Shown piece by piece: positions 35,979 through 47,442 of a stretch of DNA of 64,000 bases. The DNA is taken from contig RJVL01000002.1 in assembly GCA_003755025.1 (NCBI GenBank), positions 372,001 through 436,000 of the forward strand, written 5' to 3'. The position numbers were made by a program, and so were the translations under genes. This DNA is from Diaphorobacter nitroreducens. Lineage in GTDB: Bacteria; Pseudomonadota; Gammaproteobacteria; Burkholderiales; Burkholderiaceae_C. Numbering within the stretch: the stretch's first letter is position 1; every line of letters begins with the position of its first letter. Below the pieces are notes generated by a model, which searched no databases, was not told where the DNA came from, and worked only from the letters and a program-made list of their open reading frames with translations.

Positions 35979-36803
35979 CTAGGCGCGCGCGGCGTTGAGC
36001 GCGGCGCGCGTGGCCTGGGCCGCGTTGCGTGCGGCCGCGGCAAAGTCTGCACCGCCCGAGGCGTAGAGCACGGCGCGCGAGGAGTTCACGATGATCGGCC
36101 CGTCGGCGCGCAGCCCGGCGCGCACGGTGGCGGCTGCGTCGCCGCCCTGCGCGCCCACGCCGGGGATCAACAGCGGCAGCGTGGGTGCGAGCGCGCGCAC
36201 GCGCTCAATTTCTTGCGGGTACGTGGCGCCCACCACCAGGCCGAGCTGGCCGTTCTTGTTCCAGGGGCCCTGCGCCTGGCGGGCCACGTGCTCGTACAGC
36301 AGCGGCTGGCCTTCGACGCTGGCCAGGCGCTGGGCCTGCAGGTCATCGCCACCGGGGTTGGAGGTGCGGCACAGCAGGAAAGCACCCTTGCCGTGGTAAG
36401 CCAGATAGGGCTCGATGGAGTCAAAGCCCATGAAGGGCGAGAGCGTCACGGCATCCGCGCCATAGCGCTCGAAGGCCTCTTTGGCGTACTGCTCGGCCGT
36501 GGAGCCGATGTCGCCGCGCTTGGCGTCCAGGATCACGGGCACATGCGGGGCGTTGCAGCGCATGTGCTGCATCAGGCGCTCCAGCTGGTCCTCTGCACGG
36601 TGCGCGGCGAAGTAGGCGATCTGCGGCTTGAAGGCGCACACCAGGTCGGCCGTGGCGTCCACGATGGCGGCACAGAAGTCGTAGATCTTGTGCGCCTCGC
36701 CACGCACGGACTCGGGAAAGCGCGTGGGTTCGGGGTCCAGGCCCACGCACAACAGGGAGTCGTTGCGCGTGGTGGCGTCGCGCAGCATGTCAAGAAAAGT
36801 CAT
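35979..36803 (-). CDS. pyrF: orotidine 5'-phosphate decarboxylase (subfamily 2)
   Basis: PyrF converts OMP to UMP in the last step of de novo pyrimidine synthesis. The 274-residue protein has the catalytic motif [11 protein letters not shown] and the N-terminal [15 protein letters not shown]. The phosphate-binding end [12 protein letters not shown] marks the longer type 2 subfamily found in betaproteobacteria, actinobacteria and myxobacteria. ATG 36803 has only a weak ribosome site (ACGGAC). It diverges from the DMT transporter gene with about 107 bases between. Confidence 0.95.
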   Translation of the reverse strand: MTFLDMLRDATTRNDSLLCVGLDPEPTRFPESVRGEAHKIYDFCAAIVDATADLVCAFKPQIAYFAAHRAEDQLERLMQHMRCNAPHVPVILDAKRGDIGSTAEQYAKEAFERYGADAVTLSPFMGFDSIEPYLAYHGKGAFLLCRTSNPGGDDLQAQRLASVEGQPLLYEHVARQAQGPWNKNGQLGLVVGATYPQEIERVRALAPTLPLLIPGVGAQGGDAAATVRAGLRADGPIIVNSSRAVLYASGGADFAAAARNAAQATRAALNAARA

Positions 36804-36910
36804 GTCCGTGATTTTAGGCAACACCGTGCCGCTGCCGTGCGCCATGGCGTCCTGGTGTTTTCGCGGGCGGCTTCGGCAAGGACGGCGCCTGCCCGGCACA
36901 ATCGCCACCC

Positions 36911-37807
36911 ATGCCTGCTCTTTCCCGCCGCCAGCTCGTCGTTCTTGCCCTGTTGACCCTGGTGTGGGGCCTCAACTGGCCGGTGATGAAGATGGGTGTG
37001 GCGCACTTTCCGCCGCTCACCTTTCGCATGGCATCGCTGTGGCTGGGCCTGCCCATCCTGGCCGCGGTGATAGGGGTGCGCAAGCTGCCCTTCACTATTG
37101 CGCGCGCGCATTGGGGCCGCGTGGCGCTGCTGGCGCTGACCAACATGGTGCTGTGGCATGTACTCATGATCCTGGCGATCCCGCAGCTGTCCAGCGGACG
37201 CGCGGCCATCCTGGGCTACACCATGCCCATCTTCTCGGCCGTGCTGGGCGCGCTGGTGTTCGGCGACCGCCTGGCCGGGCGCGCGTGGATGGGCGTGGGG
37301 GCGGCGCTGGTGGGCGTGGTGCTGCTGCTGTGGCATGAGATCGGCGCGCTGGGCGGCAGGCCCCTGGGCGTGACGTTGATGCTGGTGTCTGCCGCGAGCT
37401 GGGCCATGGGCACGCAGCTGTTGCGGCGCCTGACCGTGCCGGTGCCGCTGCTCACGCTGTCGTTCTGGATGGTGGCCATCACCTGCGTGGTGCTCACCGT
37501 GTTGGCGGTGGCGTTCGAGCGCGAGCGCTGGGTGGCGCCCGACGCCCAGGCCTGGGCCGCCATTCTCTACAACGGGCTGCTGGCGCTGGGCTTTGCGCAG
37601 ACGGCGTGGTTCTTCCTGGTGCGCACGCTGCCGCCCGTGGCCTCCACGCTCAGCGTGATGATGATTCCGGTGCTGGGCGTGTTCAGCGGCGCGCTGTGGC
37701 TGGGCGAGGTGCTGCACTGGCAGGACTGGACCGCCGTGGGCCTGATGGCCGTGGCCATCGGTACCGTGCTGTGGCCCGCGCGTGCGGTGCAGGCGCAGAA
37801 GTTCTAA
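36911..37807 (+). CDS. EamA/DMT-family transporter
   Basis: The 298-residue membrane protein has ten predicted helices made of two EamA repeats. The first begins [17 protein letters not shown]; the second spans from about residue 150 with [15 protein letters not shown] conserved-type end of each repeat reads [20 protein letters not shown] and [20 protein letters not shown]. Family members export amino acids or other metabolites; the substrate is unknown. It converges on pgk, from which it is separated by a strong hairpin. Confidence 0.88.
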   Translation: MPALSRRQLVVLALLTLVWGLNWPVMKMGVAHFPPLTFRMASLWLGLPILAAVIGVRKLPFTIARAHWGRVALLALTNMVLWHVLMILAIPQLSSGRAAILGYTMPIFSAVLGALVFGDRLAGRAWMGVGAALVGVVLLLWHEIGALGGRPLGVTLMLVSAASWAMGTQLLRRLTVPVPLLTLSFWMVAITCVVLTVLAVAFERERWVAPDAQAWAAILYNGLLALGFAQTAWFFLVRTLPPVASTLSVMMIPVLGVFSGALWLGEVLHWQDWTAVGLMAVAIGTVLWPARAVQAQKF

Positions 37808-37811
37808 TAAA

Positions 37812-37852
37812 AAGAGCTCCTACCGCTTATGCAATAAGCGCTAGGAGCTCTT
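37812..37852. terminator. bidirectional terminator and dispersed repeat, copy 7
   Basis: Arms at 37812-37830 and 37834-37852 pair over 19 bases with one mismatch around a 3-base loop. An A-rich run precedes and TTACTTTTAT follows. The inner core CGCTTAT...ATAAGCGCTAG is the family palindrome. It lies between the convergent DMT transporter and pgk genes and would terminate both. Confidence 0.8.
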
Positions 37853-37877
37853 ACTTTTATAGCGTTCTACGGTCGGA

Positions 37878-39071
37878 TCAGCCTGCCGCGCGCTTTTGCA
37901 GTATTTCGAAGGCCGGCAGGGTCTTGCCCTCCAGCACCTCCAGGAACGCGCCACCGCCGGTAGAGATGTAGCCCACGTCCTTCTCGATGCCGTACTTGGC
38001 AATCGCCGCCAGGGTGTCGCCGCCGCCGGCGATGCTGAAGGCGCTGGATTCGGCGATGGCCTGTGCGATGGCCTTGGTGCCGCCCGCGAACTGGTCGAAT
38101 TCGAACACGCCCACGGGGCCGTTCCAGACGATGGTGCCCGCGGCCTTGAGCTGCGCGGCCAGCTTGGCCGCCGTCTCGGGGCCGATGTCCAGGATCAGGT
38201 CGTCCTCGGCCACTTCGCTGGCCTTCTTCACGGTGGCGGGTGCATCGGCCGCGAAGGCCTTGGCAACCACCACGTCGGTGGGAATCGGCACCTCGGCGCC
38301 GCGCGCGGCCATGGCGGCGATCACGGCCTTGGCTTCGTTCACCAGGTCGGGCTCGGCCAGGCTCTTGCCGATGGGCAGGCCGGCCGCCAGCATGAAGGTG
38401 TTGGCAATGCCGCCGCCCACCACCAGGCCATCCACGTTCTTGGACAGGCTTTGCAGGATGGTCAGCTTGGTCGAGACCTTGGAGCCGGCCACGATGGCGA
38501 CCAGCGGGCGCTTCGGGTTGGCCAGCGCGGTCTGGATGGCGTCGATCTCGGCGGCCAGCAGCGGGCCGGCGCAGGCCACCTTCGCGTACTCGGCGATGCC
38601 GTAGGTCGTGCCCTCGGCGCGGTGGGCGGTGCCGAAGGCGTCGTTCACGTAGATGTCGCACAGCTGGGCCATCTTCTTCGCCAGCTCGGGGTTGTTTTTC
38701 TTCTCGCCCTTGTTCACGCGGCAGTTTTCCAGCAGCACGACTTGGCCGGGCTGCACCTGCACACCGTCCACCCAGTCGGCCACCAGCGGCACCTCGCGCC
38801 CGAGCAGCTCGGACAGGCGCTGGGCCACCGGGGCCAGCGAATCCTCGGGCTTGAACTCGCCTTCGGTGGGGCGGCCCAGGTGGCTGGTCACCATCACGGC
38901 GGCGCCGGCCTCTAGCGCCATCTGGATGCAGGGCACGGAGGCACGGATGCGCGTGTCCTCGGTGATGCGGCCGGCGTCGTCTTGCGGCACGTTCAGGTCG
39001 GCACGGATGAACACGCGCTGGCCACGGGCCTGGCCCTGGGCGCAAAGGTCGGAAAAGCGAAGGATGTGCAT
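37878..39071 (-). CDS. pgk: phosphoglycerate kinase
   Basis: PGK transfers phosphate from 1,3-bisphosphoglycerate to ADP in glycolysis and runs in reverse in gluconeogenesis. The 397-residue protein has the N-terminal substrate segment [18 protein letters not shown], the hinge region around [10 protein letters not shown], and the nucleotide-binding VGGGIANTF plus [10 protein letters not shown] near the C-terminus. The length fits bacterial PGK. It has no glycolytic neighbours in the window. Confidence 0.97.
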   Translation of the reverse strand: MHILRFSDLCAQGQARGQRVFIRADLNVPQDDAGRITEDTRIRASVPCIQMALEAGAAVMVTSHLGRPTEGEFKPEDSLAPVAQRLSELLGREVPLVADWVDGVQVQPGQVVLLENCRVNKGEKKNNPELAKKMAQLCDIYVNDAFGTAHRAEGTTYGIAEYAKVACAGPLLAAEIDAIQTALANPKRPLVAIVAGSKVSTKLTILQSLSKNVDGLVVGGGIANTFMLAAGLPIGKSLAEPDLVNEAKAVIAAMAARGAEVPIPTDVVVAKAFAADAPATVKKASEVAEDDLILDIGPETAAKLAAQLKAAGTIVWNGPVGVFEFDQFAGGTKAIAQAIAESSAFSIAGGGDTLAAIAKYGIEKDVGYISTGGGAFLEVLEGKTLPAFEILQKRAAG

Positions 39072-39160
39072 GGGAACAGTGGGTGAGTGCGCCGCGCGGT
39101 CACGGTGCGGTCATGAAAACTGCGCGGATTGTAGGCGCCGGGTAACCGCGCCGTAACTCT

Positions 39161-39496
39161 CTACCAGCCCAGTCCAATATGCAGCGGCAGGTACACCGCC
39201 ATGCCCACGACGATGGTGCCCAGGATGCCGCGGCGCCAGAAGTAGTAGCCCGCGGCGGCGGCCACGGCGGGCAGCCGTGCGTCCTGCAGCGTCTGGATCA
39301 GCGCGCCCTGGGTCATGACCAGCTCGGGCGCGATGACCCCGGCCAGCGCGGCCAGCGGCGCGTACTTCAGGCCGCGGCGCAGCCAGTCGGGCATCGGCAG
39401 GTCGCGCTCGGGGATCATGAAGAACGCGCGCGTGAGCAGGGTGATGCCGGCCAGCCCCAGGATGGCAATGGCCGGCTCGATCCAGGCACCGTTCAT
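39161..39496 (-). CDS. azlD: AzlD-type branched-chain amino acid export subunit
   Basis: The 111-residue inner-membrane protein has about four helices and the AzlD start TLLTRAFFMIPERDLPMPDW, followed by KYAPLAALAGVIAPEL. It forms a pair with AzlC, whose stop overlaps its start codon (ATGA). The pair exports branched-chain amino acids or analogues in known cases such as B. subtilis AzlCD and E. coli YgaZH. It is the last gene of a five-gene minus-strand run beginning with def. Confidence 0.9.
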   Translation of the reverse strand: MNGAWIEPAIAILGLAGITLLTRAFFMIPERDLPMPDWLRRGLKYAPLAALAGVIAPELVMTQGALIQTLQDARLPAVAAAAGYYFWRRGILGTIVVGMAVYLPLHIGLGW

Positions 39497-40242
39497 GTGT
39501 CGCCTCCCACCGCGCGGGTGCGCGCACGCCGCAGCGCGCGCTCGGCCGCTTCGGCGGCCAGCCCTGCGGTGACGGCTGCGGCGATCGCCACCAGGATGTT
39601 GAGCTTGAGCGGCAGCGCGAAGGTGGCCACCGCCGCCGTGCAGGCCACGGCCGTGGCGAGCCAGGTGGCGCGATCGTTCAGCATGGACAGCAGGATGCCC
39701 AGCAGCGCCAGCACGCCCGCAAAGCCCAGCCCCCAGGACAGCGGGATGGCGTTGGCCAGCACGATGCCTGCAATGGACGGCACCTGCCAGGCCAGCCAGT
39801 TGGCCGAGGCCGCGCCCCAGAAATAGGGCACCTGCTCGGGCGCAGGCACGGGCTTGGGAAAGCGCTTCATGAAGCTCACGAAGATCACATCGCCGCTGAA
39901 GTAGCCCAGCGCCAGCCGGTGGCGGCGCGGCAGGTGGGCGAAATAGCTGCGCCACATGCTGCTGAAGATCACGAAGCGCAGGTTCACGCAGGTGGCCGTG
40001 AGCCACACCACCCACAGCGGTGCGCCCGCCACCATCAGCGGCAGCACGGCCAGCTGTGCGCTGCCGGCATACACCGCCAGCGACATGAACAGCGCCATCG
40101 GCAGCGACATGCCGCTCTTGGCCATGGCTACGCCCGTCACCAGGCCCCAGGCGCCGATGCCCAGGCAGGTGCCGGCCATGTCACTGACGCCCTGGCGGAA
40201 GGCCGGGTCGCGCAGCTGGGCGCGCAGGAAAGGCAGACTCAT
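39493..40242 (-). CDS. azlC: AzlC-type branched-chain amino acid export protein
   Basis: The 249-residue protein has about seven helices and the AzlC family region [20 protein letters not shown] with [15 protein letters not shown]. It is the larger subunit of the AzlCD exporter. It overlaps both the upstream fmt gene and the downstream azlD gene by four bases, so all three are translated together. The link of an amino acid exporter with formylation and deformylation genes has no evident functional basis and may reflect positional conservation only. Confidence 0.92.
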
Positions 40243-41210
40243 GGGGCGGCGCCCAGCACCATGCCTGGCGCCAGCGGGAAGCCGCGCAGGAAGTCCGCGG
40301 CGGGCAGCCGCTTGCCGCCCGCGCGTTGCAGCACCGTCAAGCGCAGCAGGCTGCCGGCGCCGCAGGCCACGCCGATGCCGTCGGCATCTATAGACAAAAT
40401 CTGGCCGCAGGCCGCATCCAGCGTGCGCGAGCAGCTATCTATTTCGCAGCTCCATACCTTGATGGCATCGGCACCCAGCGTGGTGGCCGCGCCGGGGAAG
40501 GGGTCGAAGGCACGCACGCGCCGGGCGATCACCTCGGCCGGCTGGTTCCAGTCGATGGTGCTTTCCGCCTTGTCGATCTTGTGCGCGTAGGTCACGCCCT
40601 CGGCTGGCTGCGGTGTGGGTTTGAGGCCCCCGCAGGCGGCCATCTCCAGCGCCTCCACGATCAGCCGCCCGCCCAGCTGCGCCAGCCGGTCGTGCAGCGT
40701 GGCGGTGGTATCGGCGGGGCTGATGGCGGTCTTTTCCAGCAACAGCATGTCGCCGGTATCCAAGCCCGCGTCCATCTGCATGATGGTCACGCCGGTTTCC
40801 GCGTCGCCGGCCTCGATGGCGCGGTGGATGGGCGCCGCGCCGCGCCAGCGCGGAAGCAGGCTGGCGTGGATGTTCAGGCAGCCGAGCCGGGGCGTGTTGA
40901 GCACCCACTGCGGCAGGATCAGCCCATAGGCGGCCACCACCATCACATCGGCCTGCGCAGCCTCGATGGCGGCTTTGGCGGCCGCTGCGTCCTCAGGGTA
41001 CTTGCCATCCAAGCGCAGGCTCAGCGGCTGCGCCACGGCGATGCCGTGCTGCAGCGCGCACTGTTTGACGGGTGAAGCCTGCAGCTTCATGCCGCGGCCC
41101 GCGGGGCGGTCGGGCTGGGTCAGCACCAGGGGCACGGTGAATCCCGCGGCCAGCAGGCGTTCCAGGGCCACGCGCGCAAACTCGGGCGTGCCGGCAAAAA
41201 TGACTCTCAT
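40239..41210 (-). CDS. fmt: methionyl-tRNA formyltransferase
   Basis: Fmt formylates initiator Met-tRNA using 10-formyl-tetrahydrofolate. The 323-residue protein has the formyl-folate site with [19 protein letters not shown], the catalytic aspartate in [11 protein letters not shown] and the C-terminal tRNA-binding OB domain. An unusual stretch in the C-terminal domain ([15 protein letters not shown]) is encoded by sequence matching the dispersed intergenic palindrome. It is preceded by a SmpA/OmlA-like lipoprotein gene 33 bases upstream and by def, the enzyme that later removes the formyl group. Confidence 0.96.
40386..40445. repeat. dispersed palindromic repeat, copy 8 (inside fmt)
   Basis: GCATCCAGCGTGCGCGAGCAGC with TATCT directly after is nearly identical to copy 3 (CATCCAGCGCGAGCAGCTATC), with four extra bases. 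It lies in frame within the fmt coding region, encoding part of the C-terminal domain linker. Confidence 0.6.
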
Positions 41211-41243
41211 ACAACGCGTGGAATAGCGGCCCCGGGGTGGGGC

Positions 41244-41759
41244 TCAGTGAAAGGGGTCGTTGTCGTTCAGCCGCTCGTCCGTGAACATCACGCGCTGCAC
41301 GACGCCCGCTGGGTCGATGTGCACATGGGCCTGGCGGGGCTCTCCATTGTCACGAAAGCGGTAGGTCCAGATATCGCCATTGAAGCGCGCCACCTTCTCC
41401 ACCAGCGCAGGCGGGCCGAAGGTGCGTCGCACGGCTGCGCGCGTATCGACGCCATTGCGCAGCGCATGGAAGTGCTCCAGCGTCAGTACCTGCTCCACCC
41501 GCACCAGGCGTTGCCGGGCGTCAAAGTCGAGGTGGTAGACCTGTTGGCCTGCGGGCTGGCGGCTGTAGACCAGCCGTTCTCCGCCTTCCGGGAGCATTAC
41601 GGTCAGCGTGGGTGCGCCCATGGCGCGCTCGATGTCCGCACGCGGCGTGCCTGCTTTCTGCCATTCGGGTACGGCGCAGGCCGCCAAAAAAACAGCCAGC
41701 AGCAGTGCGCTCCAGCGGAGCCGGCGCGGTGCGGTTGCGTGCGCCGGCAGCGGGGTCAT
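41244..41759 (-). CDS. SmpA/OmlA-like outer-membrane lipoprotein
   Basis: The 171-residue protein has a lipoprotein signal ending in the lipobox LAAC (Cys about residue 27). Two short repeats resemble the SmpA/OmlA/BamE fold ([20 protein letters not shown] and [20 protein letters not shown], each followed by a beta segment with W or Y). It therefore probably sits at the outer membrane. It is not BamE itself in length or sequence, and its role is unknown. Its start overlaps the def stop (ATGA) and fmt follows 33 bases later, so it belongs to the def-fmt operon. Confidence 0.8.
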   Translation of the reverse strand: MTPLPAHATAPRRLRWSALLLAVFLAACAVPEWQKAGTPRADIERAMGAPTLTVMLPEGGERLVYSRQPAGQQVYHLDFDARQRLVRVEQVLTLEHFHALRNGVDTRAAVRRTFGPPALVEKVARFNGDIWTYRFRDNGEPRQAHVHIDPAGVVQRVMFTDERLNDNDPFH

Positions 41760-42268
41760 GCGCGTTCGGCCTGCTTTTGCTGCTTCAACAGCTTGGTCTT
41801 GATGCGGTTGCGCTTCAAGGGCGACAGGTATTCCACGAACACCTTGCCCAGCAGGTGGTCCATCTCGTGCTGGATGCACACGGCCAGCAGGCCCTCGGCC
41901 TCGATCACGCGCGGCTGGCCGTCGCGGTCCAGCGCGCGCACGTGCACGGCAGTGGAGCGCTCCACGCCATCGTAGATACCAGGCACCGACAGGCAACCCT
42001 CGTCGCCCACTTGTTTCTCGGCACTGGCCCAGGTGATCTCGGGGTTGATCAGCACCAGCGGCGTGTCGCGCTCTTCGGAGACGTCGATCACCACGATGCG
42101 CTCGTGCACATCGACCTGCGTGGCGGCCAGGCCAATGCCATGGGCGTCGTACATGGTGGCGAACATATCGTCCACGATGGCGCGCACGCGCTCATCCACC
42201 GCCGTCACGGGCTGGGCGACCTTGTGCAGGCGAGGATCGGGGTAACAGAGAATCGGAAGAATTGCCAT
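41756..42268 (-). CDS. def: peptide deformylase
   Basis: Def removes the N-formyl group from nascent proteins. The 170-residue protein has all three motifs: [17 protein letters not shown] and QHEMDHLLG, which supply the metal ligands Cys, His and His plus the catalytic glutamate. It is the first gene of the minus-strand def-lipoprotein-fmt-azlC-azlD operon and diverges from the LysM gene with 181 bases between. Confidence 0.97.
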   Translation of the reverse strand: MAILPILCYPDPRLHKVAQPVTAVDERVRAIVDDMFATMYDAHGIGLAATQVDVHERIVVIDVSEERDTPLVLINPEITWASAEKQVGDEGCLSVPGIYDGVERSTAVHVRALDRDGQPRVIEAEGLLAVCIQHEMDHLLGKVFVEYLSPLKRNRIKTKLLKQQKQAERA

Positions 42269-42449
42269 GGCAGAGCGCTCAATATGTCGCTATTTTCGCC
42301 ACTTTTGCCCGCCATTGCGGCGCCCAATCACAATAATCGTTGCCCGATCAAGGGCTTGGGCACAGAATCTCAAATGGTTTGTAATGTATTCGCGGCAGTT
42401 TCTTCTGTAAAACAATTAACTGCACCGCAGCGAGAGGGGCGTTTTTCCA

Positions 42450-43730
42450 ATGAATGACACGAGGAACAATATGGCGGCTCAGGCCCGTATGCGCGTGACG
42501 GCGCTCGGCGCACTGGCTTTGTTGGCGGGTGCCGCCATGGCACCGGCGGCGCAGGCACAGAATTACCCGATTACTTCCGAGCAGCGCGCCACCGCGCAGC
42601 AGGTGGCTTCACGCGGCGTTCCCCTTTCCGAATTGGCCGCCAATGCGCCCGATACCTACGTGGTGAAACGCGGTGACACGCTGTGGGGTATTTCCGGCAT
42701 GTATTTGAAGCGCCCCTGGCGCTGGCCGGAACTGTGGGGCATGAATCTGCAGTCCATTCCCAACCCGCACCTGATTTTCCCGGGCCAGACGCTGTACCTG
42801 GAAAAGGTGGACGGCTATGCCCGCCTGAGCACCAGCCGCAAAGGCGCGCCCGAGACCGTGCGCGTGTCGCCGCGCACGCGCTATGACAGCCTGGCCGGCA
42901 CGGCGCTGCCCACGCTCAAGCCGCACCTGATCGAACCCTTCCTCGTCGAGCCTCTGGTGGTGGACGAGCTCACGCTGCAGCAGGCCCCGCGCATCGTGGC
43001 CACGCGCGACGAACGCATGATCATGGCCAACGGCGACCGCGCCTACGTGCGCGGCCCTGAAGGCAGTCCCCTCGTGATGGCGCCTGGCGTGCCGCGCCAG
43101 TACCGCGTGTTCCGCAACGCCATTCCGCTGAAGGATCCGCACACTGGTGAGGTGCTGGGCTACGAAGCGCAGTATGTCGGCCGCGCCGAACTGGTGCGCA
43201 GTGAAACTACCACTCCCGTGCACCAGCGCGATGTAGCGCGGGGCAAGAGTTCCAGCGAGGGCCGGGGGGAAGTGCTGGAGGGGCAAGCCGACGGCACAGC
43301 GGTGGACATCGTTCCCGCCACGGTGGACCTGAGGGGCGCGAAGGAAGAAATCCGCGCCGGCGACCGCCTGCTGCCCGCACCACAGCGTAGCTTCAACAGC
43401 TACACCCCGCGGGCACCGCAGGGCCCCGTGGATGCCAGCGTGGTGTCGATCTACGGCAGCGCGGCCGTGGCCTATGCAGGCCAGAACCAGGTGATCACCA
43501 TCAACCGCGGTATGCGCGACGGCATGGAAGCCGGCCACGTGCTGCAGCTGCTCACGCAGGGCGAGCGCTTCAAGGACAAGACCGACGAGCAGCGCGCCAT
43601 GGTGCGCCTGCCCAGCGAGAGCAATGGCGTGGCGATGGTGTTCCTCACGTTCGACCGCGTGTCCTACGCCCTGATCCTGCAGTCGCAGCAGGCGGTGCGT
43701 GTGGGCGACCGTCTGGTCAACCCCGAGTAA
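42450..43730 (+). CDS. LysM-domain secreted protein
   Basis: The 426-residue protein has a signal peptide (hydrophobic core LGALALLAGAAMA, cleaved near AAQAQ) and one LysM domain at about residues 68-120 (DTYVVKRGDTLWGISGMYL ... NLQSIPNPHLIFPGQTLYL). A long periplasmic region of unknown fold follows (a bacterial SH3-like end is possible). It presumably binds peptidoglycan. The def-LysM-dprA order is common in betaproteobacteria. A second in-frame methionine (residue 8) could be the start; GAGAGGGG lies about 14 bases before the first ATG. Confidence 0.88.
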   Translation: MNDTRNNMAAQARMRVTALGALALLAGAAMAPAAQAQNYPITSEQRATAQQVASRGVPLSELAANAPDTYVVKRGDTLWGISGMYLKRPWRWPELWGMNLQSIPNPHLIFPGQTLYLEKVDGYARLSTSRKGAPETVRVSPRTRYDSLAGTALPTLKPHLIEPFLVEPLVVDELTLQQAPRIVATRDERMIMANGDRAYVRGPEGSPLVMAPGVPRQYRVFRNAIPLKDPHTGEVLGYEAQYVGRAELVRSETTTPVHQRDVARGKSSSEGRGEVLEGQADGTAVDIVPATVDLRGAKEEIRAGDRLLPAPQRSFNSYTPRAPQGPVDASVVSIYGSAAVAYAGQNQVITINRGMRDGMEAGHVLQLLTQGERFKDKTDEQRAMVRLPSESNGVAMVFLTFDRVSYALILQSQQAVRVGDRLVNPE

Positions 43731-43782
43731 GCCCCGGGCGCCGCCACCTGCGGGCGGCCGCTCCCCCTCCTTGTCACCGCGC

Positions 43783-44943
43783 ATGCAACGCGACGAACTG
43801 GCCGCTTGGCTGCGACTGACGCTCACGCCTGGCGTGGGCAACGGTGCCGCGCGCAGGCTGCTGGCCGCGTTCGGCCTTCCCCAGAACATCTTTGCGCAGG
43901 GCGAGAGGGCCTGGCAGTCCTGCGTCACCACGGCGCAGGCGCGCGCGCTCGCCTGCGTGCCCGAGGAGCTGGAGGTGCTGACCGAGCGGACGTGGCAGTG
44001 GCTGCTGGACGGGCGGGCGCCCGCGCAGCCGGCGCACGGCATCGTCACGCTGGGTGACGAGGCCTATCCTCCTGCGTTACTGGCCACCGAGGATCCGCCG
44101 CTGCTGCTGTACCTGCTGGGTGCTCCGCAGTTCGTGCAGGGCGGCGCGCCGTTCGCGCCGGCGCACAGCCTGGCCATGGTGGGTAGCCGCAACCCCACGG
44201 CCCAGGGGGCGGACCATGCGCGGCAGTTCGCACGCGCTCTGCGGGAGGCGGGTTTGTGCATCATCTCTGGGCTGGCGCTGGGCATCGACGCGGCGGCGCA
44301 CGAGGGCGCGCTGATCGATCCGCCCGACGGCGCCGCGCCCGCCACCATTGCCATCGTGGGCACCGGGCTGGACCGGGTGTACCCGCGTGCCAACAAGGAG
44401 CTGGCCCACCGCATCGCGCGCCACGGCTTGCTGGTCAGCGAATACCCGCTGGGCACGCCGCCGTTGCCGGCCAACTTTCCCAAGCGCAACCGCATCATCT
44501 CCGGCCTGTCGCAGGGCACTCTGGTGGTGGAGGCGGCGCTGGCCTCGGGCTCGCTGATCACCGCGCGACTCGCGGCCGAGCAGGGGCGCGAGGTGTTCGC
44601 CATACCCGGCTCCATCCACGCGCCCCAGTCGCGTGGTTGCCACGCGCTGATACGCCAGGGCGCCAAGCTGGTGGAGTCGGCGCAGGACGTACTGGAAGAA
44701 CTGCGCTGGCATGCGCCGGCAGCCGCCATCCCTGCGGAACAGCCCGCGCCCGAGGAGCCCCTCGCGCCGTCGTATCAATGTGTGCTGGATGCGCTAGGGT
44801 TCGATCCACTGGGGCTGGACGCGCTGGTGGCGCGCACGGGGCTGGATGCCGCCACGCTGCAAGTACGGCTGCTGGAGCTGGAACTGGAGGGACGGGTGGC
44901 GCGCCTGCCCGGCGGGCTGTTCCAGCGCACGGGGCAGGCCTAA
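43783..44943 (+). CDS. dprA: DNA-processing protein DprA
   Basis: DprA binds incoming single-stranded DNA during natural transformation and loads RecA. The 386-residue protein has an N-terminal SAM-like region and the Rossmann core with VGSRNPTAQG, ISGLALGIDAAAHEGAL, IAIVGTGLDRVYP and FPKRNRIISGLS. A C-terminal winged-helix-like domain follows (from about 310). It starts 52 bases after the LysM gene on the same strand and is probably co-transcribed. Confidence 0.95.
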   Translation: MQRDELAAWLRLTLTPGVGNGAARRLLAAFGLPQNIFAQGERAWQSCVTTAQARALACVPEELEVLTERTWQWLLDGRAPAQPAHGIVTLGDEAYPPALLATEDPPLLLYLLGAPQFVQGGAPFAPAHSLAMVGSRNPTAQGADHARQFARALREAGLCIISGLALGIDAAAHEGALIDPPDGAAPATIAIVGTGLDRVYPRANKELAHRIARHGLLVSEYPLGTPPLPANFPKRNRIISGLSQGTLVVEAALASGSLITARLAAEQGREVFAIPGSIHAPQSRGCHALIRQGAKLVESAQDVLEELRWHAPAAAIPAEQPAPEEPLAPSYQCVLDALGFDPLGLDALVARTGLDAATLQVRLLELELEGRVARLPGGLFQRTGQA

Positions 44944-45051
44944 AGCAGCGACGGCAGTGCGCGCTTCGCGGTGCACGCCTGCGGGGAAGGGGCTTGCCGC
45001 GTGGCCTTGACCGCTCGGCGGATCAGCCGGCGCGGTACGGGCACGCGTTTG

Positions 45052-45152
45052 CTATATAAAAATGAGCTGTTCGCGCTTGCTGTGCAACCATTTCAAAGAT
45101 TTTTTCCTTTGAAACCTGGATGAAATAAGCGCAGGCAGCTATGTTTTTTGAT
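45052..45152. repeat. dispersed palindromic repeat, copy 9 (long-loop form)
   Basis: The outer arms GAGCTGTTCGCGCTTGC and ATAAGCGCAGGCAGCTAT enclose an inner perfect hairpin TTTCAAAG (45091-45098) / CTTTGAAA (45107-45114), then GTTTTTTG follows. It lies between the convergent dprA and argC genes. Confidence 0.8.
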
Positions 45153-45153
45153 G

Positions 45154-46086
45154 TTATAGCCCGAGCATCAACCGCAGGTTCTGCACCGCGGCGCCGCTCG
45201 CGCCCTTGCCCAGGTTGTCCAGGCGCGCCACCAGCACGGCATGGCGATAGCTCTCATTGGCGAACACGCGCAGTTCCAACTGGTTCGTGTCGTTGAGCGC
45301 GAGGGCATCGAGTTTGCCGTCCTCGGTGGGCGGCAGCACCTTCACCCACTGTTCGGGCGTATTGCTCTTGGCGTAATGGGCCGCCAGTGCGTCGTGCAGG
45401 TCCGCCGCCTTCGGCTGGCCGGGCAGCAGGTCCAGATGCAGCGGCAGTTGCACCAGCATGCCCTGGCGGAAGTTGCCCACCGAGGGGATGAAGATCGGGC
45501 GGCGCGTGAGCCCGGTGTACTTCAGGATTTCGGGCAGGTGCTTGTGCGATAGGCCCAGCGCATACAGCTCAAAGGGCGCCGCCTGGCCTTGCTCATAGGC
45601 CTCGATCATCGTACGGCCGCCGCCGGAGTAGCCGCTCACCGACGGCAGCGCCAGTGGGTGGTCGGCGGGCACCAGGCCGGCGTCGACCAGCGGGCGCAGC
45701 AGGGCGATGGCGCCGGTGGCATAGCAGCCGGGGTTGGATACGCGCGTGGCGCTGCGCACGGCCTCCAACTGGCCGGGTGCCAGTTCGGGAAAGCCGAACA
45801 CCCAGCCCGGCGCCGTGCGGTGGGCGGTAGAGGCATCAATGATCTTGATGGCGCGGCCGGTCTCGGCAGTGATGGCGTCCACCAGCGCGACTGTTTCGCG
45901 CGCGGCATCGTCGTGCAGGCACAGCACGACCAGGTCCACACCGGCGATCAGTGCGCGCTTGGCGGCGGCGTCCTTGCGCAGTTCGGGGGCGATGCTGACC
46001 AACTCCACCTGGGGCATGGCCTGTAGGCGCTCACGAATCTGCAGGCCGGTGGTGCCTGCCTCGCCATCAATAAAGACCTTGGACAT
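45154..46086 (-). CDS. argC: N-acetyl-gamma-glutamyl-phosphate reductase (type 2)
   Basis: ArgC reduces N-acetylglutamyl phosphate in arginine biosynthesis. The 310-residue protein has the shortened NAD(P) loop [18 protein letters not shown] typical of the type 2 subfamily and the catalytic cysteine in [13 protein letters not shown]. The histidine region is [12 protein letters not shown]. No other arg gene is adjacent. It diverges from sucC with 176 bases between. Confidence 0.94.
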   Translation of the reverse strand: MSKVFIDGEAGTTGLQIRERLQAMPQVELVSIAPELRKDAAAKRALIAGVDLVVLCLHDDAARETVALVDAITAETGRAIKIIDASTAHRTAPGWVFGFPELAPGQLEAVRSATRVSNPGCYATGAIALLRPLVDAGLVPADHPLALPSVSGYSGGGRTMIEAYEQGQAAPFELYALGLSHKHLPEILKYTGLTRRPIFIPSVGNFRQGMLVQLPLHLDLLPGQPKAADLHDALAAHYAKSNTPEQWVKVLPPTEDGKLDALALNDTNQLELRVFANESYRHAVLVARLDNLGKGASGAAVQNLRLMLGL

Positions 46087-46262
46087 CGAGTAGCTCCTGC
46101 AAGGGCCGGCCCAGGGATGGGGCCGGGGGCGTAAGTTATATCCACATCAATGGTGCGTCGCAGCATGATACATTTACCGGCTGCCATTCCCGAGCATGCG
46201 GCTGTATTTCCGCTCTTCGGCAGAACGGGTACAAACACCATCCTTCCCCTGAGAGAGACCTC

Positions 46263-47423
<1,161 letters not shown>

Positions 47424-47442
47424 GCAGGCCCGGAGATAAAAC

